Position numbers and translations under genes: made by a program. Below are positions 1 to 9,152 of a stretch of 64,000 bases of DNA, piece after piece (within the stretch, counting starts at the first letter, position 1; every line of letters begins with the position of its first letter). This DNA comes from Flavimaricola marinus (GTDB lineage Bacteria; Pseudomonadota; Alphaproteobacteria; Rhodobacterales; Rhodobacteraceae): positions 124,001 to 188,000 of the forward strand of contig NZ_FXZK01000001.1 of the NCBI RefSeq assembly GCF_900184895.1. Reading direction: 5' to 3'. The notes below the pieces were generated by a model. The model was not told the DNA's origin. It made no database searches and saw only the letters and a list, made by a program, of their open reading frames with translations.

Positions 1-259
1 CCACTATGGCCAGCGTCCGGTGATCTATACCACCGTAAACTTCTGGAAAGACAACGATCTGAACGACTTGCAGGGCGAGGAATTCTGGCTGCGCTCCACC
101 GCGGGTCACCCGTCGGAAACCTATGGCCCGGCACGCTGGAGCTTTTGGCAATACTCCGGCACGGGGCTGGTTCCCGGTATCGCGGGCCGCGTCGATCTGA
201 ACGTCTTTGCCGGGTCCGAGGCATCATGGGCCGCGTGGCTTGCGCAGCGGCGACAATAG
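1..259 (+). CDS. GH25 lysozyme (muramidase), C-terminal part
   Basis: The reading frame is open from the window edge (first full codon at base 2) and ends in TAG at 257-259. The visible 85 residues contain the aromatic WSFWQYS segment and a GI.GRVDLNVF segment, typical of the last beta strands of the glycoside hydrolase family 25 barrel, which cleaves peptidoglycan between MurNAc and GlcNAc. The catalytic Asp/Glu residues lie upstream of the window. It could be a wall-remodelling enzyme or a phage-derived lysin; no phage genes flank it here. The start is missing because of the window edge, not because of a truncation seen in the sequence. Confidence 0.8.
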   Translation, partial: HYGQRPVIYTTVNFWKDNDLNDLQGEEFWLRSTAGHPSETYGPARWSFWQYSGTGLVPGIAGRVDLNVFAGSEASWAAWLAQRRQ

Positions 260-303
260 CGCGTGTTGAAACTTTAGGCGAAGCCGCATAAATCCGCGTC
301 ATA

Positions 304-612
304 ATGACAAGCCAAGCCAAACCATCCAGATTTGACCGGCAGTTCACCGTTCTGGAGCGGCAGTTCCCGGCATTTCGCGGCGCGCTCCGCTCGATCCGGA
401 CCGGACGCGGGCGGTTTGTTCGATTGCCATTGGCAATCTTGCTGATCTTCGGAGGGATGCTGGCCATCCTGCCCGTGTTGAATCTCTGGATGCTGCCGGT
501 GGGCCTGTTGTTGCTGGCGATCGACCTGCCGTTCCTGCAGGGCCCTATCGGGGCGCTGATCGTCTGTATGCGCCGCCGCGCCAGCAAGGTGTCGCGGCGG
601 CTCAGGCGCTAG
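304..612 (+). CDS. Small inner-membrane protein of unknown function
   Basis: The 102-residue protein has a basic N-terminus, a hydrophobic block around residues 40-83 able to form two membrane segments, and a very basic tail (RRRASKVSRRLRR) expected in the cytoplasm. The glycine/leucine-rich ILPVLNLWMLPVGLLLLAID stretch resembles a short membrane protein common in alphaproteobacteria whose role I do not know. The ATG at 304 is the first good start. Its TAG stop shares the tetranucleotide CTAG (609-612) with the stop of the convergent flavoprotein gene, so the two transcripts overlap tail to tail. Confidence 0.65.
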   Translation: MTSQAKPSRFDRQFTVLERQFPAFRGALRSIRTGRGRFVRLPLAILLIFGGMLAILPVLNLWMLPVGLLLLAIDLPFLQGPIGALIVCMRRRASKVSRRLRR

Positions 613-3098
613 CCGTCGATCCTGATTCTCGCGTTTGCCGGATCGTAGGGGCTGTCTTCGACGACTTCCGCGTCCCACAGCTCCTTGAACATGCGCACTT
701 TGAGTTTGGTCCCGACTGCGGCCAGATCAGGGCGGACATAGCCCATGCCGATGCTCTTCCCGAACGCAACGGAATAGCCGCCGGACGTCAGACGCCCCAC
801 CCGGCTGTCGCCCGCATAGAGCGCCTCGCGCCCCCATGGGTCGGCCCCCTCGGGACCGTCGATCAGCAGAGTGACGCAGGTCGAGCGGACGCCGATGGCC
901 TGCATCGCCTCCTTGCCGTGGAAATCCTTGCTGAGATCGACAAATCGAGGCAAATCCGCTTCGAGCGGCGTCGCATCACGGCCGAGTTCGGTGCCAAAGG
1001 CGCGATAGGATTTCTCCTGCCGGAGCCAGTTTTGCGCCCGCGCGCCGACCAGCTTCATCCCGTGCGGCTCGCCTGCCTTCTCCAAGAGATCGAACAGATA
1101 GTTCTGCATCTCCATCGGATGATGCAACTCCCAGCCGAGCTCTCCGGTATAGGCCACGCGGATGGCATTGACCGGGCACATGCCCAGTTCGATCTGCCGT
1201 GCGCTCAGCCATGGAAACCGCTTGTTGGATAGCGCGGTCTCCGGGTCGGCGTCCTTGATCACCGACTTCAGGACCTCGCGTGATTTCGGACCGGCGATGG
1301 CAAAGACGCCCCACTTGGTTGTCACGTCCTCGACGTTGATCCGGCCGAATTCCGGCTCCTTGTCCGCGATCGCCTTGAACAGGTAATCTTGGTCATAAGC
1401 GGTCCACGCCCCTGCACTGACGAGGTAATACTCATCCTCGGCCAGCCGAACGATGGTGTATTCCGTCCGCGTCGTGCCTGCGGCGGTCAACGCATAGGTC
1501 AGATTGATCCGGCCAATCTTGGGCAGCTTGTTGGTGGTGAACCAATCGAGGAACGCGGTCGCGCCCGGGCCGCTGACCCGGTGCTTGGTAAAGGCGGTCG
1601 CGTCGATCAACCCGACCCCTTCGCGGATCGCTTTGGCCTCTTCCACCGCATATTGCCACCAGCCGCCGCGCCGGAATGACCGGCTGTCGTGGTCGTTGAA
1701 TCCAACCGGAGCGTAGTAGTTCGGGCGATCCCAGCCATTCACCTGACCAAATTGCGCTCCACGCGCAGCCTGCCGATCATAGGCCGGAGAGGTGCGCAGC
1801 GGACGACAGGCGGGCCGTTCTTCGTCCGGGTGGTGCAGGATGAAGACATGCTCATAGGCCTCTTCGTTCTTGCGAGCGGCGTATTCGGTCGTCATCCACG
1901 AGCCGTAGCGCTTGGGATCGAGGCTGGCCATGTCGATCTCGGCCTCGCCCTCGACCATCATCTGGGCAAGGTAATATCCGGTGCCGCCCGCGGCCGTAAT
2001 CCCAAATGAGAAACCTTCGGCCAGCCACATATTGCGCAGGCCCGGCGCGGGCCCGACCAGCGGATTGCCGTCGGGCGTGTAGCAGATCGGGCCGTTGAAG
2101 TCGTCTTTGAGGCCGACGGTCTCCGACGACGGGATCCGGTGGATCATCGACATGTATTCCTCTTCGATCCGGTCGAGATCGAGCGGGAACAGATCGGCGC
2201 GGAAGCTGTCGGGGACCCCGTATTCGAAGCGGGCAGGTGCTCCACGCTCATAGGGGCCGAGGATCCAGCCGCCGCGTTCCTCACGGACATACCATTTGGC
2301 ATCGGCATCGCGGAGCACCGGGTGCTGCTCGTTGGTCTTGCGCCAGTCGACCAGCATCGGATCGGGCTCTGTCACGATGAACTGATGTTCCACCGGGATC
2401 GCCGGGGTCTTGATGCCAAGTAGACGGGCCGTCCGCTGCGCATGATTACCCGTCGCGGTGACCACATGCTCGGCATGGACGACGATCTGCTCCTCGGAAG
2501 GCACGAGGTTGCCGCCCTTCTCGACCATTTTCGTCAGCGTCACAGCCCAGTGATCGCCCTGCCACTCATAGGCATCGGCCTGCCAGCGGCGCTCGATCGT
2601 CACGCCGCGTTGCCGGGCCCCCTTGGCCATCGCCATCGTCACATCGGCGGGGTTGATGTATCCGTCCGTCGGATGGAAGATCGCGCCCTCCAGATCCTCG
2701 GTGCGCACCAGGGGCCAGCGGTCCTTGATCTGAGCCGGGGTCATCCATTCAAACGGCACGTCGCAGGTCTCGGCCGTGGTCGCATAGAGCATATACTCGT
2801 CCATCCGGGCCTTGGTCTGCGCCATGCGCAGGTTGCCCACGACGGCAAACCCGGCATTCAGGCCGGTTTCCGCTTCCAGCGATTTATAGAAATCGACCGA
2901 GTATTTGTGGATATGCGTCGTCGCGAACGACATATTGAACAACGGCAGGAGACCGGCGGCATGCCACGTCGAGCCGGACGTCAACTCGTCACGCTCCAAG
3001 AGCACGACATCCGACCAACCGGCCTTCGCCAGATGATACGCAATCGACGTCCCGACAGCGCCGCCCCCGACAACAAGCGCTTTGACATGGGTTTGCAT
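609..3098 (-). CDS. Dimethylglycine/sarcosine dehydrogenase-like FAD oxidoreductase with GcvT domain
   Basis: This 829-residue protein has the two-part build of the dimethylglycine/sarcosine dehydrogenase family. An N-terminal FAD-binding amino-acid oxidase domain starts with VVGGGAVG (residues 9-16) and the family-typical GSTWHAAGLLP. It is followed by a linker and a C-terminal aminomethyltransferase (GcvT-like) folate domain from about residue 430 to the end. Such enzymes oxidise N-methyl groups of glycine betaine breakdown products and pass the one-carbon unit to tetrahydrofolate. The exact substrate (dimethylglycine, sarcosine or a related amine) cannot be read from the sequence. AGGAG lies about nine bases before the ATG at 3098. 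It stands alone, divergent from panC. Confidence 0.85.
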   Translation of the reverse strand: MQTHVKALVVGGGAVGTSIAYHLAKAGWSDVVLLERDELTSGSTWHAAGLLPLFNMSFATTHIHKYSVDFYKSLEAETGLNAGFAVVGNLRMAQTKARMDEYMLYATTAETCDVPFEWMTPAQIKDRWPLVRTEDLEGAIFHPTDGYINPADVTMAMAKGARQRGVTIERRWQADAYEWQGDHWAVTLTKMVEKGGNLVPSEEQIVVHAEHVVTATGNHAQRTARLLGIKTPAIPVEHQFIVTEPDPMLVDWRKTNEQHPVLRDADAKWYVREERGGWILGPYERGAPARFEYGVPDSFRADLFPLDLDRIEEEYMSMIHRIPSSETVGLKDDFNGPICYTPDGNPLVGPAPGLRNMWLAEGFSFGITAAGGTGYYLAQMMVEGEAEIDMASLDPKRYGSWMTTEYAARKNEEAYEHVFILHHPDEERPACRPLRTSPAYDRQAARGAQFGQVNGWDRPNYYAPVGFNDHDSRSFRRGGWWQYAVEEAKAIREGVGLIDATAFTKHRVSGPGATAFLDWFTTNKLPKIGRINLTYALTAAGTTRTEYTIVRLAEDEYYLVSAGAWTAYDQDYLFKAIADKEPEFGRINVEDVTTKWGVFAIAGPKSREVLKSVIKDADPETALSNKRFPWLSARQIELGMCPVNAIRVAYTGELGWELHHPMEMQNYLFDLLEKAGEPHGMKLVGARAQNWLRQEKSYRAFGTELGRDATPLEADLPRFVDLSKDFHGKEAMQAIGVRSTCVTLLIDGPEGADPWGREALYAGDSRVGRLTSGGYSVAFGKSIGMGYVRPDLAAVGTKLKVRMFKELWDAEVVEDSPYDPANARIRIDG

Positions 3099-3320
3099 GG
3101 GACGATTCTCCTAAGGTAGCCTGGCTGCAATCTGTCGCAATCTCATGGATTGCGCCAATCCCATCCGACCAACCGCGCACCGTTTCCGACCTTGGCGCCA
3201 CGGTGAACTTCATCTTGGCGCAAAAACTCCCCCCGGAGGGTCGTTCTGTCGCTCGCTCCGCGCTCAGAGTTGCGTGCCTCTTCGTCTGCGGCTATGCCTT
3301 TGGCGGATCAAGGGGGGCTC

Positions 3321-4175
3321 ATGCATATCTGCCGAACCGTCAGCGACATTCGTGCGTCCATGGCCGGCTTTCGCGCCGCTGGTGACAGCATCGGCCTCGT
3401 GACCACCATGGGTGCGCTTCATGCCGGGCATATGCAGCTGGTCGCCGAGGCGCGCGGCGTCCATGACCGGGTCGTCGCGACGATTTTCGTGAATCCGACG
3501 CAGTTCGGCAATCAGGAAGACCTTGCCAAATACCCGCGGACGGAGGCTCGCGATCTCGAGATGCTCGAGGAGGCGGGTGTCGACGTTGTGCTGATGCCGG
3601 AAGCGTCCGAGATCTATCCGCCCGGCGACCAGACGATCGTCGAAACCACCGAGCTCGCCAACAGCTATCACGGGCTCGTCCGCCCCGGCCATTTCCGCGG
3701 TGTGGCCACCGTGGTGACAAAGCTGTTCAACATCATTGGCCCCGACGCCGCCTATTTCGGCGAGAAGGACTACCAGCAATTGGCAGTTATCCGTCGGATG
3801 GTCACGGACCTGCATATGCCTCTGCGCATCCACGGGGTCGCCACCGTCCGCGAAGCTGACGGGCTGGCGATGTCGTCGCGCAACGTTCGCCTCACGGCCG
3901 ACGACCGCGAGGCCGCCCCCGTGCTGTTTCGCGCCTTGAAGGAGGCCGAGACCCTGCTGTTTCGCGGCGCGTCGGTCGAAGGGATCGCGGGGCATATCCG
4001 CGACACCGTCAGCGATGAGCCTCGCGCGACGTTGACCGGCCTCGACATCGTCGATGCGGCCACCTTCGCACCGGTCACCGGTGCGGTGACCGCGCCAATC
4101 GGCATCATGATCTCGGCTCAGTTCGGCGACGTCCTGCTGATCGACCAGATTGAGCTTACTCCCCCGAAAGGTTGA
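3321..4175 (+). CDS. panC: Pantothenate synthetase (pantoate-beta-alanine ligase)
   Basis: The 284-residue enzyme condenses pantoate and beta-alanine using ATP, the last step of vitamin B5 synthesis. The ATP-binding HxGH motif is seen at residues 34-37 (TMGALHAGH), the conserved GEKDYQQ at 147-153, and the KMSKS-like MSSRN at 184-188. I start it at ATG 3321 because AGGGGGG lies just upstream and the product then begins MHICRTV, as in relatives; the frame is open further upstream without support. panB follows after three bases, so the two are one transcription unit. The 220-bp gap to the divergent flavoprotein gene should hold both promoters. Confidence 0.95.
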   Translation: MHICRTVSDIRASMAGFRAAGDSIGLVTTMGALHAGHMQLVAEARGVHDRVVATIFVNPTQFGNQEDLAKYPRTEARDLEMLEEAGVDVVLMPEASEIYPPGDQTIVETTELANSYHGLVRPGHFRGVATVVTKLFNIIGPDAAYFGEKDYQQLAVIRRMVTDLHMPLRIHGVATVREADGLAMSSRNVRLTADDREAAPVLFRALKEAETLLFRGASVEGIAGHIRDTVSDEPRATLTGLDIVDAATFAPVTGAVTAPIGIMISAQFGDVLLIDQIELTPPKG

Positions 4176-4178
4176 AAA

Positions 4179-4991
4179 ATGTCAACTCAGACCGAGAATA
4201 TCCGCCGCAACACGGTGCCGCAGATCGCAAAACGAAAAGGCGGGGAGCCGATCGTCTCCCTCACCTCCTATCATGCGCATACCGCCGGCATCGTGGATCG
4301 CTATGCTGACTTCATCTTGGTCGGCGATAGCCTCGGCATGGTGATGCATGGCATGGACAGCACGGTCGGGGTTCCGCTGGACCTGATGATCATGCATGGA
4401 AAAGCCGTGGTTCGCGGCACCAAAAAGGCGCTGATCGTCGTTGATATGCCGTTCGGCACTTATGAAGAGAGCCCGCAAATCGCGTTTCGCAACGCCGCCA
4501 AGATCATGAAGGAAACCGGCTGTGGCGCGGTCAAGCTCGAGGGCGGTGCCCGTATGGCCGAGACCATCCATTTTCTGGTCGAGCGTGGCATACCCGTCAT
4601 GGCTCACACCGGTCTGACCCCGCAATCGAGCCATGTGATGGGCGGTTTCAAGACGCAGGGCCGCGACGAGGATACATGGCAGGCCCATATCGACGATGCA
4701 AAGGCAGTCGACGAGGCCGGTGCCTTTGCCGTCGTCCTCGAAGGCATGGTCGAGCCGCTGGCGGCCAAGATCACCAAGCTGATCAGCATTCCCACCATCG
4801 GAATTGGCGCCAGCGTCGAGTGTGACGGCCAGATACTTGTGTTGGAAGACATGCTCGGCCTGAACCCGTGGACCCCGAAATTCGTCAAGGTTTACGGTGA
4901 CTTGGGACCGGCTATCGAGGATTCGGTGCGCCGTTATGCCGAGGACGTCAAATCCCGCGCCTTCCCGACGGAGGACGAAGTCTACCGCTAA
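4179..4991 (+). CDS. panB: 3-methyl-2-oxobutanoate hydroxymethyltransferase
   Basis: The 270-residue PanB transfers a one-carbon unit from methylene-tetrahydrofolate to alpha-ketoisovalerate to give ketopantoate. The TIM-barrel landmarks are present: metal ligands in VGDSLGMV (D50), VVDMPFG (D89) and KLEGG (E121), and the catalytic Glu in VVLEGM (E189). It directly follows panC, so both enzymes flanking pantoate in the pathway are co-expressed; the reductase step (panE or ilvC) is not in the window. Length and motifs are normal for the family. Confidence 0.95.
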   Translation: MSTQTENIRRNTVPQIAKRKGGEPIVSLTSYHAHTAGIVDRYADFILVGDSLGMVMHGMDSTVGVPLDLMIMHGKAVVRGTKKALIVVDMPFGTYEESPQIAFRNAAKIMKETGCGAVKLEGGARMAETIHFLVERGIPVMAHTGLTPQSSHVMGGFKTQGRDEDTWQAHIDDAKAVDEAGAFAVVLEGMVEPLAAKITKLISIPTIGIGASVECDGQILVLEDMLGLNPWTPKFVKVYGDLGPAIEDSVRRYAEDVKSRAFPTEDEVYR

Positions 4992-5062
4992 GGTCTGGAA
5001 ACCCGGACTGGACGGACGCTACGTCAACCCTCACGCTTGCCCCATTTACACGGAGCAAGCCG

Positions 5063-5710
5063 ATGCGCCAGATGCAGACCATGACTGCGGCAGCCCTTGC
5101 CCGCGCCAGCTATCTTGGCGCCGGCGCCCTGCCTCCGATCAGGGCCGCGCTGGACCGGGCCGGTGTTCAGGCCTGGCTTCTATCGGACGACACGCTGATC
5201 ATCCCCGGCACAAATCATTGGACCGACTGGATTCGCTTCAACCTCAATACCATGCTGGTGGCCGGTCAGCAGGTCGGCTGGAACGAAGTCGGCACCTGTA
5301 TCGGCAATGCCAAGTGGCACCGCGGTTTTGCCGTTCATGCGCGCGCCGTCCATGATTTCCTGAACGGTCGCCGGCCGAAGTATATCATCGGCCATTCACT
5401 GGGCGCGGCGTCGGCACAAATACTCGGCTGCCACTACGGCGTGCCGACGATGTGCTTTGCCTCCCCCAACCCCCGATTTGGCGGCACCGCGTTGAGCCAT
5501 GAAGGATGGGTGCTGAATGTCGTCTACAACGACGACCCCGTCGGCCGGTTCCCGTTGCAGATCAATGGCTATCGCCGGATCGGGTCGGTCGAGATATTGG
5601 CCCGCCGCAATTTGCCGGGGCTTCAGCATTCGATGGATCGCTATATTCCGATGTTGGCCGACGAGATCGCCGGAGGCTCCCTCCACACGGCGTGGCCCCC
5701 CGGACCCTAG
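5063..5710 (+). CDS. Lipase class 3 family alpha/beta-hydrolase
   Basis: The 215-residue protein carries the nucleophile elbow IIGHSLGAA with Ser112, followed by NDDPVGRFP (Asp158) and LQHSM (His189). This spacing matches the Ser-Asp-His triad of fungal-type class 3 lipases. There is no clear signal peptide, so it may be cytoplasmic or exported by another route. The natural ester is unknown. It follows panB by 71 bp and may be read from the pan promoter. Its TAG stop shares CTAG (5707-5710) with the stop of the convergent acyl-CoA ligase gene. Confidence 0.75.
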   Translation: MRQMQTMTAAALARASYLGAGALPPIRAALDRAGVQAWLLSDDTLIIPGTNHWTDWIRFNLNTMLVAGQQVGWNEVGTCIGNAKWHRGFAVHARAVHDFLNGRRPKYIIGHSLGAASAQILGCHYGVPTMCFASPNPRFGGTALSHEGWVLNVVYNDDPVGRFPLQINGYRRIGSVEILARRNLPGLQHSMDRYIPMLADEIAGGSLHTAWPPGP

Positions 5711-7260
5711 CGTAGCCGGTCCCGCAATAGCCGCCGCAGGATCTTGCCCGAAGCGCTTTTTGGTATCGCGTCGATCTCGATGATCCGCTGAACCTGTTTG
5801 TAGCTGGCGACGTGCTCTTTGAGGTAGTCTTGAAGCGTCGGCAGATCGACGCCTCCCTCGGTGGCGGGCACGATGAAGGCGACCGGGACTTCGCCCGCAT
5901 CATCGTGGGGCTGTCCGACCACGGCCACGTCCGCCACGCCGGGATGAGCGACAAGGAGCGCCTCGATTTCGGCGGGTGCGACCTGAAAACCTTTGAATTT
6001 GATGAGTTCTTTCAACCGGTCGACGATGTAGGTGTATCCTTTCTCGTCGATTTTCGCGATGTCGCCGGTATGCAACCAGCCGTCGGCATCGATCGTGCTG
6101 CGCGTGGCTTTGTCGTTGTTGAGATAGCCCAACATGACTTGCGGACCGCGCACCCATAGCTCGCCCGGCTCACCGGGGGCCGCGTCCTGGCCCGTCTCGG
6201 ATTCGACCAGTCGCGCCTCTGTCATCGGCAAGAGCACGCCGGATGCCCCAGGCTTGTTATCGCCCGGGTGGCAGGCATGGCTGACCGGGCTGAGTTCGGT
6301 CATGCCGTAGCCCTGAATGACGTTGCAGCCAAGCCGTTGCCGCACCGCTTCTGACAGGTCCGCCCCCATCGGCGCCGCGGCCGACATGATCAGCCTGACG
6401 GATGACAGATCAACCGTATCGACAAGCGGATGTCGCGCCAGCGCGATCATGACCGGCGGCACCACGAACAGGCGCTCCATCTTGTATTTCTGGGCAAGGG
6501 TCAGGAATGACTCCAGATCGAACCGCGCCATGGTGACCACCGATGCGGACCGCGCGAGATAGAGGTTCATCACGACCTGCATTCCGTAGATATGGAAATA
6601 GGGCAGCATCGCGAGCGAGGTCTCGCCCTGCCCGACCGGGATGAGCACGGCTGCCTGCACCAGATTGGCCACCAGATTGCGGTGGCTGAGCATCACCCCT
6701 TTGGGCAGACCGGTCGTCCCGGAGGAATAGGGCAAGACCACCACATGTGCATCCAGATCGACAGCCGCCTGCGCGTCCAGCGGAGCGCCCATGAGATCGT
6801 CGAGCCCCTTCACCCCTTCGGCACCACCGATGGCCGCGATTTCGGACACCGATGTGCCGGTGATCCCGGCCCGCGCAACGGGCAGGAAATCGGGGATTGT
6901 GATGAGCAATTCAGCCCCGGAATCCTTGAGCTGGTGGCGAACCTCGTCGGCGGTGTAGGTGGGGTTGATTGTGGTGATCGTCCCCCCGGCCAAGGCGACG
7001 GCATGAAACACCACGGCAAATTCCGGAATGTTGGGCGCCATGAGCGCGACGGTATGACCGGCGCCAAACCCGTGTTCCGTCAATCCACCGGCAAGCCTGC
7101 GCACACTGTCTTCGAACGCCGCGCCGGTGAGGCTTCGCCCGGTCATACCGCAGGTCAGAACCGCCGTGTCCGCCTGCTTTCGCGTTCCCTGAAACACGAA
7201 ATCCGTAATCGACAGGTCAGGCACCGCGACCGGGGCATAGCTGCTGGAATAGATCGTCAT
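5707..7260 (-). CDS. Acyl-CoA synthetase, 4-coumarate-CoA ligase type
   Basis: This 517-residue AMP-forming ligase activates a carboxylic acid to acyl-AMP and then to a CoA thioester. Seen in order are the phosphate loop YSSGTTGLPKGVML (near residue 180), the adenine motif GYGMTELSPVSH, the hinge segment VDRLKELIKFKGFQVAP and the C-terminal catalytic lysine region PKSASGKILRR. These fit the 4-coumarate-CoA ligase subgroup; the true substrate could be an aromatic or medium-chain acid. GAGGAG sits about eight bases before ATG 7260, which I prefer to the upstream in-frame ATG at 7287. It is on the same strand as the downstream-lying hydroxyacid dehydrogenase gene, about 90 bp away. Confidence 0.8.
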   Translation of the reverse strand: MTIYSSSYAPVAVPDLSITDFVFQGTRKQADTAVLTCGMTGRSLTGAAFEDSVRRLAGGLTEHGFGAGHTVALMAPNIPEFAVVFHAVALAGGTITTINPTYTADEVRHQLKDSGAELLITIPDFLPVARAGITGTSVSEIAAIGGAEGVKGLDDLMGAPLDAQAAVDLDAHVVVLPYSSGTTGLPKGVMLSHRNLVANLVQAAVLIPVGQGETSLAMLPYFHIYGMQVVMNLYLARSASVVTMARFDLESFLTLAQKYKMERLFVVPPVMIALARHPLVDTVDLSSVRLIMSAAAPMGADLSEAVRQRLGCNVIQGYGMTELSPVSHACHPGDNKPGASGVLLPMTEARLVESETGQDAAPGEPGELWVRGPQVMLGYLNNDKATRSTIDADGWLHTGDIAKIDEKGYTYIVDRLKELIKFKGFQVAPAEIEALLVAHPGVADVAVVGQPHDDAGEVPVAFIVPATEGGVDLPTLQDYLKEHVASYKQVQRIIEIDAIPKSASGKILRRLLRDRLR

Positions 7261-7347
7261 GGTCTGGCTCCTCCTCGGGTCTGGCAAGGGTGAGCGTTCA
7301 GCAGCCTTGGCGCAAGGATATTGATCCGCGGAGCCGCCTGAGACGGG

Positions 7348-8334
7348 TCAGAGCATCCCCGGCACGACCAGATCAGGTGGACGGTGCCCGTCGTCGAAGG
7401 TCTTGATATTGATGATGACTTTTTCGCCCATCTCCATCCGGCATTCGTGCGTCGCCGATCCCATATGCGGCAGGAGCACGCAGTTGGGCAGTTCCCGCAA
7501 TCGCGGATTGATCTCACCGCCACGCTGATAGACGTCGAGCCCGGCCCCGGCTATTTCGCCTGCCCGCAGCATCCGGGTCAGCGCATTCTCGTCGATCACT
7601 TCGCCCCGCGAGGTGTTCACGATCACGGCGCTCGGTTTGAGCAGCTTGAGCCGCCGCGCGTTCATCAGGTGGAAGGTCGAAGGCGTGTGCGGGCAGTTGA
7701 TAGACAGCACGTCGATCCGAGCGACCATCTGGTCGAGGCTTTCCCAATAGGTCGCTTCAAGCTCGTCTTCGATCTCGGGACGGAGCCGTTTGCGGTTGTG
7801 GTAGTGGATCTGCATCCCGAACGCTTTGGCCCGCCGCGCCACGGCCTGACCAATTCGCCCCATCCCGAGGATCCCGAGCCGCCGCCCGCCGATCCGCCCG
7901 CCGAGCATCGCGGTCGGCGCCCAGCCTTCCCAGTTGCCGGCCTGCATCAGCGCCAGTCCTTCGGGGATACGCCGGCTGACAGAAAGGATCAGTGCCATGG
8001 TCATATCGGCGGTGTCTTCGGTCACGACGCCGGGGGTGTTGGATACAAGAATCCCCCGCTGCCGCGCCGTTGCCACATCGATATGGTCGATACCGGCACC
8101 GAAATTGGCGATCAGCTTCAGCTTGTCGCCGGCCTGTGCGAGCAGTGCGGCGTCGATCGGATCGGTGATCGTCGGGACGAGCACGTCGGCCCCTTGCATC
8201 GCCTCTGCCAGTTCGGTTCGTGTCAGCGGTTTATCACCCTCACGCAAGGTGACGTTGAAGAGCTCTGTCATCCGCGTTTCGACCGCTTCTGGCAACCGTC
8301 GCGTCACGACAACACTTAGCTGTTTCCCTGGCAT
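7348..8334 (-). CDS. D-2-hydroxyacid dehydrogenase (glyoxylate/hydroxypyruvate reductase type)
   Basis: This 328-residue NAD(P)-dependent enzyme shows the Rossmann motif LGILGMGRIGQ, the substrate-binding arginine in NTSRGE and the catalytic histidine in LLPHMGSAT. It belongs to the GRHPR branch, which reduces glyoxylate or hydroxypyruvate to glycolate or D-glycerate. Around the expected catalytic glutamate the sequence reads GLDVYQRGGEI: the position after Tyr, often Glu, is Gln here. The start at 8334 (MPGKQL) has AGGGAG upstream. The gene is divergent from the SH3-domain gene. The reaction assignment is family-level only. Confidence 0.8.
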   Translation of the reverse strand: MPGKQLSVVVTRRLPEAVETRMTELFNVTLREGDKPLTRTELAEAMQGADVLVPTITDPIDAALLAQAGDKLKLIANFGAGIDHIDVATARQRGILVSNTPGVVTEDTADMTMALILSVSRRIPEGLALMQAGNWEGWAPTAMLGGRIGGRRLGILGMGRIGQAVARRAKAFGMQIHYHNRKRLRPEIEDELEATYWESLDQMVARIDVLSINCPHTPSTFHLMNARRLKLLKPSAVIVNTSRGEVIDENALTRMLRAGEIAGAGLDVYQRGGEINPRLRELPNCVLLPHMGSATHECRMEMGEKVIINIKTFDDGHRPPDLVVPGML

Positions 8335-8445
8335 TCGGTTCACTCCCTGACTTTCCAACGCGCTGCGTTACTGGCAAGTTGCCTGCAAGCGACGCGAGGC
8401 ACAAGAACCTGCGCGGGCTTGGGGTAGATAAAGGGCAGTTTCAAG

Positions 8446-9111
8446 GTGATACCAAGCAAAGGAATGCGGGCCGTCGTGACTTTGGCCCTTTTGGCTTTGG
8501 CAACAGCGGTGCCGGCGCAGCAAATCCGGCCCGAAGCGCGGCCCGTCAGTCTTGTATTGCCGGACGAAGACATCCTCGACGAGCCCTCGACCAATGCCGA
8601 CCTGACAGAGGTGTCCAATACACCGATCGAGCCCCCCGCTCCGACCGACGTTTCGGAACAGGCCAGCGCAGAGCCCGATCCGTCCGTCGGCCCCGAGACG
8701 AACCTGCCCCTGCCCCGCTTTGTCTCGCTCAAGACCGATGAGGGCAATGTGCGCCGCGGACCCTCGCTGTCACATCGAATTGATTGGGTCTTTCTGCGCC
8801 GTGACATGCCATTGCAGGTGATCGCAGAATATGGCCACTGGCGACGGGTCGTGGACCGTGAAGGTTTGGGCGGATGGGTGCACTATGCCCTGCTCTCCGG
8901 CACGCGCACCGTGATCGTGGACGACAACCTGCTGCCGATCCGCGTGCGCCCCTCGGAGACCGCGCCCGAAGCCGCGCAATTGGAGGCCGGCGTGATAGCC
9001 CGATTGGGTGAATGCAATCCCGACTGGTGCCGAATCTCGGCCGGAGGCTATCGCGGCTGGGCTCTCAAGAGTGCTCTCTGGGGCGTCGCGTCCGACGAGA
9101 TCCGCGACTGA
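8446..9111 (+). CDS. Periplasmic SH3-domain protein
   Basis: The protein begins with a signal peptide (core VVTLALLALATAVPAQ), then has a low-complexity acidic/proline stretch to about residue 85. A bacterial SH3-like domain follows, starting at FVSLKTDEGNVRRGP and including the GHWRRVVDREGLGGWVH core, with a second SH3-like repeat after it. Such domains often bind peptidoglycan or envelope partners. A GTG start at 8446 gives 221 residues; ATG at 8464 is a good alternative because the signal peptide starts there. No partner is evident; its neighbours are a divergent dehydrogenase and a downstream metal exporter. Confidence 0.75.
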   Translation: MIPSKGMRAVVTLALLALATAVPAQQIRPEARPVSLVLPDEDILDEPSTNADLTEVSNTPIEPPAPTDVSEQASAEPDPSVGPETNLPLPRFVSLKTDEGNVRRGPSLSHRIDWVFLRRDMPLQVIAEYGHWRRVVDREGLGGWVHYALLSGTRTVIVDDNLLPIRVRPSETAPEAAQLEAGVIARLGECNPDWCRISAGGYRGWALKSALWGVASDEIRD

Positions 9112-9152
9112 GCAGACTTGCCGCTTCGCCCGCTTGCCGTTAGCACGCGGGC

